From positions 868,001 to 932,000 of the forward strand of contig JAZGTN010000035.1 in the NCBI GenBank assembly GCA_037783415.1: a stretch of 64,000 nt of DNA, written 5' to 3'. Numbering within the stretch: position 1 is the stretch's first letter; each line of letters starts with the position of its first letter. The notes beneath the pieces were generated by a model. The model searched no databases, was not told where the DNA came from, and saw nothing but the letters and a program-made list of their open reading frames with translations. This document shows, one piece after another, positions 28,301 through 40,300 of the stretch. The position numbers and the translations under genes are program-made. Source of the DNA: Leptasterias polaris (Eukaryota; Echinodermata; Asteroidea; Forcipulatida; Asteriidae).

Positions 28301-31300
28301 TCCGGAAAATGTGTGTATATCTCAAGTTATGACTATAATGTCATTAATGGCTCGTTGAAAATGACCAAATGCAAACCTCACTACAAAGTGTCTAGGTATT
28401 CACTCATTTGTAACACTTTTTGTGGCAAAATATTCACAAATAAAAGTTTGGGATTTATTTTCTCTGTATATATTTAGAGTTCAAGCCCGAAGCCACTTAG
28501 TAACAGAGAGTTAGTGTAAATATTTGTTCTGTTTCATTTTTTTTTAAACAAAACTTTGTGAAAGTTGTTTAGGACTCAAATTCATAAGGCTGCTTAGCAC
28601 AGATGATTTTTTTCTCAGCAAAAACAGGTTACCAGCTGAACAGGTTTTGTGATGCACATACCTTGCCACTGGTTCCCTGCGTATTTTTCGCTAAGCATAA
28701 TTTTCCCCCTAAAGTTAACTGCAGGACTTGGAGAAGAAAACAAAGTTTTGACTCAATTCACTGATGTCATCATCCACGATAAATCCCTATTTTGAGTCAG
28801 ATGCCCTGTGTGGCGCGTATTACTGTGGAGTGCGCATTTTAGGCGAGGTTTTTGTGATGATACGCACACCATATATTGACATGCAATTTGACTTCCGCAA
28901 TGGGCGGACAATGAGGGCAGTGCAAGGGTCTTCACATTGCTTTCAAATCTCTTAAATACTTGCTGTTTGGAATTACTCCTTATCCTTTTTTAAGAGTTTT
29001 TAATGCACTAAAACACCTACAGTGTGTTGTAAATAGTGAGAAGTGATTTAAAAAAAGATTGCATCAGGAAATATAACCAGCGGAACATACGGTCTGCCAT
29101 TTGGTTGAGTCAGAAATGTGGTTCTACAAAGTAGCGGAACGTTTTCTGTCATGAAATTACACACAAACCACACAATTTCAAGGTATATTTATGTGAATTA
29201 TTATATTCTACTTTTAAAATATCTTTCCAACGGTGTTCATTTCATAACAATAGACAATAGCGCCCAATCCGAAGCCGTTAATTTAATTGCTTCTTCAAAA
29301 CTGACAAATTTGAACATAAAACAAACATATTTTGTGCCGATGAAATTGAAGCAATAGAGTCCCAAATCCTTTTATTATGTCCAATTGCCAAAGTGAAGGA
29401 TTCAGAAGGACTCGGGCCAGTATGCCCAAATAACAGTTGCTTTCACAGGGTCAAGCAAACCGATCTTACATAAGTCCAAACAATTTGGAGTGGAGTGACA
29501 TACATGTAGGAGAAGAAGAAATGGGAGGTTTGATGCCTCATGCTTGCAAAAATGTCTAGGTTGTAAAGGTTAATATGGTTTTCCATCTCAAGTTTCAAGT
29601 TTTTCACTCATTAATCATTTCTACCGATATGATGTATATATTATTTTTGTAGCGTACCTTGAATAAATATATCACGTGTACCAGTGCTGTTTCATATCTA
29701 CATGTTATAACTTCTCCTATTACTTGATATTTGAAATGAAAAGTCACACTCTCTTTGATGTGATCCCTCTGCTGCCGCTTCTCGTATTGTATCGTAATCT
29801 TGGCTGTGATCCCTGGCTATACGGCTGTTACAGGTTGAATGGCTTCTGACTGGCACCCCGAACAAAGATATTGGGATATTGAGAAATAGGAAGATCGCCA
29901 AAATAAGGGCTAACACAAACAGCTGGTAGAGCACCGGCTAACAAAAAAAGGGCTAGATAGCTCAGCTGGTAGAGCACCGGCATGTCAATCCGGAGGTCGC
30001 AGGTTCCAGTCTCACTCGAGTCAATTTTCCTTAAAACCCCAAATCACTTAATAACAAGAGAAGATAGAATTAGTTTTGGCGTGTCGTGGCCAAGCGGTTA
30101 AGAGCACCGAACTCAAGCTCTGGTGTTTCTGTTCAGCAGAGTGTGGGTTCGAGTCCCGGTCATGACACTTGTGTCCCGGTCATGACACTTGTGTCCCTGA
30201 GTAAGACACTTAACTATAATTGCTTCTCTCCACCCAGGGGTAAAATGGGTACCTGTGAGGGCAGAGATGGTTCTTGTGATTGATTTAGCTTAGTAGCGCA
30301 TATATTGCAGCACAGGCTGTATACTCCCCAGGGAGCTGAGATGGTTTAAGGAATGAAATAAATGGCCCAGTGACCAGGGGTAATAATGTTAAGAAGTGCT
30401 TTGAGACGCCCTTGGGTGTGATAAAGCGCGATATAAATCCATATTATTATTATTATTATTAGTTGTTGCAAAATGCTCACCAACCAAAATGACCAATGGT
30501 ATCAATGCAAAAAAAAAATAATAATTATAGACTCGGGTTTTACCATAGCAGAGTCTTTCTCAAAGGCTAAATGAACAATTAAGAAACTTTTTTGTTATAG
30601 TTTAAAAACATACAAACAACATTTTTGAAACGAAACAAGCAAGGCATTGAAAGGCGGTTGCTAACACAGAGAAATATTGAAACGGTAAGTCAATTTCTCT
30701 CAATTTAAATAAAAAATTAAATAATTTAATGATTAAACAATTATTTCATTTTTTTCACATGATATTTTAGAACAGTTTGTAGTATATAACCCCCAAAACA
30801 CCACATAGCTTGCATTTTTTTTTCATTTCTAAACATTGTTTTAAACAAACGTTGATTTTTTTGAAATACAAACTTCATGTTGACCTTTCATAAGTAAAAA
30901 TGTAAATTTCCTGTCAGCATTTGCTCAAATCATATCATATTATATAATTTTTTTTTTTAATCCACATATTTGTTCCCCTCATCATTGTATTATTTCTTTA
31001 CCACCGCCCCATGAGCCAACACATCAGTGCCCAGGATTTATTCCATCACCCTCCATCCAGCGAGCGAGATCTAGATTAGCAGACTCTTGTTGCCGTAGTA
31101 ACCACCGTCAGATGATGCGGATATGTGAGCACATGTCTTTCTCATGAACACCGCCATCTTGTAGTCTTCTCGCACTCTTATATACTCCTGGTATGGAATC
31201 ACTTTTTTGGTTTTCCGCATGTTTGCTGCTTTCGGTGCCACGATGACGCTTTTGATTTGTTTTCTTTCTTTCTACACATGCATGCTCTGCTGTTTTGGGT

Positions 31301-34300
31301 TGCCAGCCTTTAGTTATTCTGTTCTTAGCAAGCTGCTTATATTAACCAAAGCTACTTACATGTTCCACGGTTTGTTTTTAATTTCAGTTGTTTACCTTGT
31401 AATCATTGGGCTCCCTTAACCCTTGCTCTTCAAAATCCTTTTATATCCTCTTGCTAAATGAAGGATTCAGAAGGACCAAGGTCTGTAGAACTAATTGCGT
31501 ATCACTGGGTCAGGCATTCCAATCTTATCCAAGTCTAAACAATTCGGTGTAAAGTGACATAGGAGAGGAAGATGTTGGAGGACTGAGGTCAATTGGAGGC
31601 AAAAAGGCCTAAGGAGTAAGGGCTAAAGCTCCATCCTAGTCTTGTGGAATCCCATCACAAGAGGGTGTTAACAACATGCACTCTTAAGTGACTGATTAAA
31701 GATATCAGTGAAAATGCATTTTCGTCTAACTTTGTTTAGAACCACCATCTCTGTTTCAATCAGCCTCACCTCAACCTCTCACCAAACCTCACTCCCCTTA
31801 ACCCAGTTTCATACCAACTTCATTCTCGCCTCTCATGTGTCGCTCTTTGAAACATCTAACCAAACCTCACTCCCTTTAACCCAGTTTCATTCCAACCTCA
31901 TTCTTACCTCTCAAGTTTGTTCACATTTTTACCTTGGCTCCATGTATGTAGCTCGCTAAAACTTTGCCCCAGCCTCCCCGTTCTACATTATTGATACCTT
32001 ACCCTATCCTCACCGCTCAATATCACTGATCCTCACCCTAGTCTCCCAAATCAATCTCACTGTTACCTCACCCTAGCCTCTCCTCTTAATCTCAATGATA
32101 CCTCACACTAGCCTCCCGCTCAATCCTACTGATATCTCACCCTAACCTCCTCACTCAGTCTCACTGATACCTAACCCTAGTCTCCCTGCTCAGTCTCATT
32201 GATACCTCACCCTAACCTCCTCACTCAGTCTCACTGATACCTCACGCAGCCTCCCCGCTCAATTTCACAGATACCTCACCTTAGGCTCCCTGCTCAATCT
32301 CACTGCTACTGCATCCTATACTCTCCTCTAAATTCACTGGTACCTCACCCTAACCTTACCACTCAATCTCACCAATACCTCACCCTAGCCACCTTGCTCA
32401 ATCTCAAAGAAACCACACCCAAACCTCCTTGCCTCATTTCTCACCACACATTCACCCTCAAGTCTCTGCTGGTTCGCAACTGAACCTTAACCAACCTATC
32501 TCATCAACCTCTCAAAGGAAACCCACCATACCATCACCCCTCCTCACCCTGGCCCCACGCCATACACTCCATCCTAGCCGTTCCCTTTTCTCACCTTGTC
32601 TTTACACCGATGGTTCACATATTTCACCCTATCACTCCGCACACACCCAAGATGCTTCAAATTATTCCCTCAGTTTCTTCCACCATCTCCCATGGCTCAT
32701 CCAAATTCGTCTCAAGTCTCGCCCAAGTCTGACCCCAGTCGTGCCCCCCCTCCCTACATGTCACCCCAACTTTGACAAAGTCTTATCCCAGCATGGTTGA
32801 TAAACAGACCCCGTACTAGCATTGCCAATACCCAGCATGGTTGATAACAGACCCAGTACTAGCCTTGCCAATACCCAAAACTGTCCTTACCTTGGGCCAC
32901 TTGAATTGGCGGCTACAGCTATGACTGTTGTTAAGGGTGTTTCTAAGGATGTCCTATACTCAAAGCACAGTGACGATCTATCCGCAGCCGCAAAGTCAAA
33001 CACGGCCTTAGGCTCAGTCTTGACACAGATCAGCCATTTTGAAGTTGTAACCTTTAGCATGACTGTTGAAAACTCTTGACAAAACTGAAGCATCGATGAT
33101 AGTTTTACAAATCACTCAACACGTTCACAGTGTTTGTTGAAGTTCTCTTTCTTCCAATGCAGCCCACCGAATAAGAACCAATGCAAGCCAGCTGCTTACC
33201 TTGCCATAGCTTGAACGGTCAATTCAAAATTGCCAAGTTAATCATCTGCGTTTTGATCTTTGTGTGGTTTTTGTTGGTTTGGTTTTGCACATTTACTTCT
33301 AGGCGATAATGAACCCAAGCCCAAAGTGAACTAGTTTTCAATATTAACAGACTTTAATGTACTTACGCTGTGTTCAAATTGCTGGCTTCTTCAGTTGCTA
33401 CAGCTAGAAAGTACCATTCCTCACTGTTGTCCTTGCATCCAACAGCCATGGCCATATCAAAAGTTGCTAGTATCGGGCACATCCTCAGTATATTAAAGCA
33501 AAGACTATCTGATTATAGAGCGCCAAAGGCTCAAGATGGGAAACTCGGCCTGAACTGTGAAATGTGCACAAGCCATTTCAGCAAGCAACTCTTTTGATGC
33601 TACAATAGATCAGTGCAGAAAACAACCTTTGCTATCAATGGTGTAACAAAACATTCGCTTGCTGAAATGGCACCCATGCGTAGTTCACCTTCCAACAATA
33701 GATAAGCGTTCCAGTTGCCCATCTTGTGCCATCGGCTTTGGTATAAAGGTACTCACTGGCTGCAGGGAAGGTATTTCTATGTATTCTCTTGGACATTTTC
33801 TCGGGGCATTTGAAATGTTCTCAAGACTTTCAATATTAAGATGGAATGGTTACTCAAATCCTAGCTGCCACCCAAGTAATCAGGTCTTGCCAGGAAATAG
33901 TTACCAGCCAAAATACCTTGTCATGTGCCGTTTACACTGGTATCCCGCTATTTTTGCTCAGCTAAGCACTCTTGTCTGCATGAGCACCTTTATTATATTA
34001 GACCCAGGTATCTTTATAAATACATGTAAATACATACAGATGATTCAACAAATTTGTTTTTTCCTTTTTGAGTACTGAATTTGAAAAATTAATGCAGTAC
34101 ATGTACATGTAGTTTTAACATAAAACTATTTTGTTCTGGAAAGTGTTATTTTCCTTGAGCTAGTATATTTGCGTTCAGTGGTGTGTCGTGGCCGAGTGGG
34201 TAAGAGCACTGGAACAAAGTTCTGGTGTTTCTGATTAATAGCAGAGTGTGGGTTCGAGACCCAGTCGTGGCACCTGTGTCCTTGAGCAAGATACTTTACC

Positions 34301-37300
34301 ATAATTGCTTTGTCCTTCGGATGGGACATTAAGTTGTAGGTCCCGTGTACTAGGATTTGTAGTGCACGTAAAAGAACCATGAACACTTATCAGGGAAGAG
34401 TAGGGGTTAACTCCGGTGTTTCTGGTTCACGTAGCAAGCACGCTTGTTTGCAAATTTCCTCAAGCTTGCTAGCGACTGATTAAGTTCACTTATGAGGCAT
34501 TGTTGGTTTTATTACCAGAAATGTATAATAATAACAATAACACCACCATAAACATTGTAATTCTAGGAGAACTAGGCTGTGTCTTAATTGGTGGCTATGG
34601 CTGTGGCTATGGCTGCGGCTGTTGCTAAGGGTGTTGCTATGGGCTTCCTATGCTTCAATGCATGTTCACATGATCAAGCCATAGCCGCTAATTTGGGACA
34701 TGGCTTCAAAAAACAGCACTTCATCATGCTGATTCTATCTTTAACATAATCCCTGCATGCAATGTTCTGCAGTCTGCTAGTAAACCCTGGACTTTTGTGT
34801 TATGACTAGGGAGCACTCCTTATGCTGGCCCACCATGGGCACGAATCCCTATGGGTAAATTACATACATATGTCCACTTACAAAATGTTGGTTGTGTGAA
34901 CACTGAACAGGTGTTATACGATGGATCAACACCATTTTCTCAATGGCCAAAAAAGCTTCTCGTTGGGTCGTGTCACGTGGGTTTGTATACCCTCTAGTTC
35001 TACTATATAGCTTCAATGCAAAAGGGATAGATGTTTTTTACCATTCAGCCATGGTTTAGTCATACTGATGTTTGACTATATAGCTTCAATGCAAAAGGGC
35101 TAGATGTTTTTTACCATTCAGCCATGGTTTAGTCAAACTGATGTTTGATAAGTGAAGAATGCTTGCTTATTGACTTTGTCACAGGATTGTTTGAGACAGC
35201 AATATCACAATCTGTCCCAAAGGAATTTTGTGCGTATGGTCGCCATTCTCCACTTAAAGGGTTATTTTGGCGCTATGTAAGCGAAGAATTCTAAGTAACT
35301 TGAAAGATGCAGAAAATAGTCAATGGCCTGACGTTTCCACCCTAGCAGAATCAATAAGTTGAAAGATGCATGGACACAAAAATTCAAAAATTCAAAAAAA
35401 AAAAAAAAAAAAAAAAATGCAAAAATTCCATGCTAACTGGTAAAATACACTTACATACAACTTTTTGTTTCTATTCTGCAGAGTAGAGCCATGACATTAA
35501 TGATAAAAAGAAAATTAGTTCAATAAATGGCAACTGCTTGGGAAGGAACTATTCCAGTAAACTTGCTGCAAGTCCCTTCATTTGCTCTAACTCTTAAGCT
35601 TTGATCCTTGAAGTGCACAATGCAATATTTAATAACTGCTAATAAGGTTTTAACAACATGTTGCAAGTCTATTGTACATTTCCAAAGAGAGGTGAAGGGT
35701 AGAGAAGGAATTATATAAACTGGGAATGGATTAGGTGATGGGGACCACTCGGGTATAAAACACGGGAGCAAGTAATGTTAATTAATTCATTAAATCAGTG
35801 GTAGGTTCATGATGTGGGGTTTTTGGTCACAAATATTCTCATGACATTTTTTATTTTCAGATGTTAACAAGCAAGCATGGTTTTCTTCTTGTTTTAACCC
35901 CATTTTCCTTTTTTGCTTATTTGTTGTTTAGTTTGTTTAATTGTTGTGTTTTTGTTTTTTGGTTGTTTTTTGTGTTTTTTAGGGGGGGAGGGGGATGGGA
36001 GAGTTGGGGGGGGGGGAGAGTTGGGGGGGGGGGTCCCGCTCTGAACATTAGTAAGATTGTTATTACAAATTTACAAGAAGATTGAAATAATGATGATTTG
36101 TATAGATTACTATTCCGCCAAGTAATAATTGAAAATAGAATAAGCAAAAAAACCAAAAAACCGCTTTTAAAACAAGGCGATTTTTGAATGAAAATATAAA
36201 GGAATTGTTAGTCCAAGCAACGTTGGTCATGTGCATATTTTGACCCAACCAAACAAGCATTGCTACTGACTTAACACTATTGCTGTAGGCTTGAAGTGAC
36301 TGTGCCCTGTGCATACATGTACTGTGTGGCTGCCTTCAATTAACTTCTGCTGAAATGAAGTTGAACTTTTTTAAATTTCAAATGTAAACAAGAAGAGACT
36401 GTTTGAAATATCTACTGAAGGAAGGGATTTGAATAGATTTTGTTATAATTATGTTCCAGCTCCTCCTTTTCTAAATCCATATTTAGACGGCAATTAGTTA
36501 AATGTTATTCTTGTTTATTTGTTCTTTTGTTGTATCAGATGCCCACTGGTGCTGTCTCCATCATCACCAATGAAGACGAAGTTCAAGTGGTTGCCGTGGC
36601 AGCCGAGTCTTCAGAGACTCTCCCCACGGCATCAGATGACAAAGAGGAAGCAACAACAAAAGACCACAGGGATGAATCAGAGGTAGCGGCTGGTAAGGAA
36701 GACTACAAGGGTGAGGAGGAGGTTGCGGCTGGTAAAGAAGACTACAGTGTCAAAGAAACCGCGCCAGATGGGTTAAAGGTCACTGACCTTGAGTTGCCAC
36801 CATTATCACCTCTTAAGGTATGAATGACTCCATTGAATTACTCATTTTATTTCATTTGTTAACTTCAGAGGAGGAAAACAGAATCTGAACAGTATCCAAA
36901 ATATTTATTACGCAAATTACTCGAAAGTATATACAAAACAGAAAGTACTCATATCTTGTGTAATTTATGTCAAGTGAGTGTAACTTGATAACGTAAGTAT
37001 TCATAATGCAAACTTGAATACTAACATGATGGCTGTTTGAGTGGAGAAAACTATCTACACATTTTGAGTTACTTCATTTGTTTGCCAAATGAGGAGTACC
37101 ATTATGCATGTTATGCCGTCAAATTTTTTATCAATAATCAACCTCTTTCCTAATAATTTCATATTGCAGCACCAGTTGTCATTGAGTGGCTCTGAGGATG
37201 AGGATGATGAAAAGAAAGGCGTGGACTCTACACAAGAAGCTGAAAGTAAGGCTGTGTTTAAACTTTCTCTATGGCCTGCATTATTGGCTGCGGCTGCAAT

Positions 37301-40300
37301 TGTGGCTTGATCATCGTCATTAAACTGAAGCATATGAGACCCCTAGCAACACCCTTAGTTACAGTCATAGCCGCAGCCGCTAATACGGACAAAGCCTAAG
37401 TGTTGTAATAATGTCTACAAAATATCTGATTTAATTAGTGCTTGGTTTCATAAAGCACCTTGTGACATCACACAGTGCTCAGCAATTAAGATTGATGCGT
37501 ATCTTAAGATCAATCTTTAGCTCTTCGTGAAGTTGGCTTCAGTTTAGGTGTAAATCTAAAATGTCGTCAGTGATGTTTGAAGCTTTGCATGCTGTGGATC
37601 ATAAGAAAAACTATAGTAGTAAACTTGCGAGTACAACCATGTTTAAAACTCGCTTGGGAGACGTGTTGGTTCTGAGAAGAACCGGTGTGGTCTAGGCGTT
37701 TCAAACACTATACTCTACTCGTCTTAAGAACCTGAAGACGAGCAGAGTATACTGTTTTGAGACTTCACCGGTTCTACTCGGAACCCAAATGAGTTTTTTT
37801 TACATGGTTGTACTCACAAGTTTACTGCTGTAGTTTTTCTTTAAATTTCTTAATTTTCTAAGGACTTGTCATTTTTGCCTTTTTTCAGTCGACAGAGAGT
37901 ATGCTAATTTAGATGGAGAAATCTTCATTGTAAATCTCACCAAGTCATCCAAGGGGCTTGGGATCAGGTAGGCTCCTTGTTTCAATTTATGAAATGCCAC
38001 CCCCTTATCTTCTGGCTCTTTTTCCCTTTTTTATTTTACTTTTACTGTTTATGTTCTTTTCCACCTTAATCATGAATTTGGTCTGTGTTGTTTCTTTCTT
38101 TGAATGTATAATCTTATTTAGTATAACAAATTCTTGGGTTCAAATTCACTATTTGGCTTTGATACTTTTGTAGTTTGGCTGGTAACCGAGACCGTTCCAA
38201 GATGAGTGTATTTGTTGTGGGTGTGGATCCAGCTGGTGCTGCCGCCCAAGACGGAAGACTCCTTGTTGCAGATGAAATACTGAAAGTAAGTTTTTAGCTT
38301 TCATGGTCTTGTGCCCCATATGCAGTCTCGATAATTCCCCGTTATGACCATTAATTTTTGGAGTATTTAGGAGTCTTGTCAAAATATAATAATTATAATA
38401 ATATAATATTTAAAATTTATATTGCACCCCTTACATACAAAATGATCAAAGGCGCAGAACACATGTTAAAAAGCACAGAATGGAAGAAAACGACAAAGAA
38501 AAAAGACTGGTCAGCAGGCCAGTGCCCAAACAAAAGTATGGGGATACGTCTGTCCCGCCAACAGTGAACTAATAGTTACTTATTACATAGGCCTATCCCT
38601 GCTGGCATCGGTAATGTTTTGACCTTTTCAGGAGACAGACGCCTCTAACCCTATCTATGCTAAAAATCTAAACTAACTGGCAAGGTGACCATAGAAGAAA
38701 GACACACTAAAAAGCGGCTTTAAAAAGGTGGATTTTTACATTACATTTAAAAGAGGTAAGTTTCTGTTCGCTACGTATATGAAACGGTAGCGCATTCCAA
38801 AGCTTAGGGGCTGCCACAGAAAAAGCCCTATCACCAAATGTAGTCAACATTTTACCAGAAGGATAATCCAAGAAAATACCATTATTCCCTGACCTAAGTT
38901 GATATGAAGATACTTTTCCGGATGGAAACAAAATTAATCCAGGACTGGCAGTTGGATAACAATTTTGATGTCAAAATTTTGTTGAATTTCCATCAGACTG
39001 AGTGAGCCATGTAGAGACTCCCTACTTGTTTTCCAGTAGATAGCGCTCCAACTCTCTGCAGTTTGTAAACAAATGTGACCTCAGGCACTGTGAACTTCTC
39101 CCATGGTTCCCGACACCCAATTTCTAACAAGGTGAATTAAGGGCGGGTAAAAAAAACCTGTCCTGGACGGTACTTATTTGCTGGTTGTCCTGGACTAAAT
39201 TTGACAAGGTCCCTTACCAACCTATGACTCTATCTTTAAGCTTTTGATTGAATCGCGCTCGTTTTTTTTCTTGTCAACTTGAAGATCAACAGTTTATCGG
39301 TCTTCGGCAAATCTCACCAGAAGGCATCAGCCGTCATCAAGGAGATTCCCAGAGATGGAGAGGTTGAGCTGATTGTTAGACGCCACCCTCTGGCAATGAA
39401 TGAGCTGGCTGTTACACCACTCACAACTGCTCCTACTGACAAGGTAATAGGCATCCCTTGTATTACTGTTCTGGGGTTTTTTTCTGCCCGTGGTCTTCCA
39501 TTTTGAATTCAAATTGTATGTAAAGGTATGTGGGAACAATGCTGGAATTTAAGCATCAAGATTCAATATACCCATCCTATATTTATTTCCATATACAGCG
39601 GTTACGATAGTCCAATGTCGCGGCAGTAAATACATGGCAAAATAAAGGATGGCACATGACAGGATGTTCCACCAATCAAATGACAAGGTTCTATGTGCGA
39701 GTTATATAACAAAGTTGATTGTATTTCCTCCTATCTTACAGCACCGAACAATTGATTTGATTCGAGCGGATCTAACGCCAACAAAACCAGAGTCTGCTCA
39801 GAATGATATACTAGCATCGTACCCGAATGTTCGCACTGTCATCATAAACAAGGTAGGTATAAGTGCAGCATGTACTATGGAAATACACATCCCTTGTGGG
39901 CTTTCAAGTTGCCTGAGTGGTTTATATAAAATGTTTAAAGATTTGCACATTGCTTACATGATGGTCCTGATGTAAAACTTACCTTGAAATATCTTCGCCT
40001 GAAATGCTATAGTTTTTTAGAAATGGGGAAACAATTAGTTTTGATATTTGTGTGTCTAAAACATTTTAATATTGGTTTAAAATTTGTGTGTTGAAAACAG
40101 TGAAAATAGTGATGGGATTTGTCACTATAGATAGGTTGCAGTATGACGTAAGTCGGCCATCTTTACGGGCAATTTGGAACACACATTCATGCGTTACGCG
40201 TGAGAACGGCGTGCAGGACGCGCACAGGACGCGCACATTTCACCAAACTCATTGCGTGATTGGTTAGTGAACAACGCGGCTGCGTTAATAATTAGAGCGC

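Larger units (their letters stand above)
24162..36538 (+). other. Large MPDZ intron between PDZ7 and PDZ8
   Basis: This 12.4-kb intron separates exons u and v and is the longest in the gene. It holds a 530-bp inverted-repeat element near 24.6-25.1 kb, MITE copies near 25.2-25.7 kb, a palindromic tandem repeat at 26.87-27.09 kb, tRNA-like SINEs near 29.8-30.5 and 34.2 kb, a degenerate minisatellite at 32.0-32.4 kb and a poly-G region at 36 kb. I found no exon-like segment with splice sites, but a short linker exon could be missed. Confidence 0.75.

Noticed and set aside
30078..30170. Functional tRNA-Leu(CAA) gene
   Set aside because: The head resembles tRNA-Leu, but the anticodon stem and T stem have mismatches and it continues into a SINE body with an ATT tail.
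31975..32420. Interstitial telomere repeat (CCCTAA words)
   Set aside because: Words occur singly within a 36-bp unit, not as tandem hexamers.
32429..32800. 123-residue plus-strand ORF
   Set aside because: Ser/Pro/His-rich translation of a C-rich, G-poor stretch following a minisatellite; no domain, no splice context.
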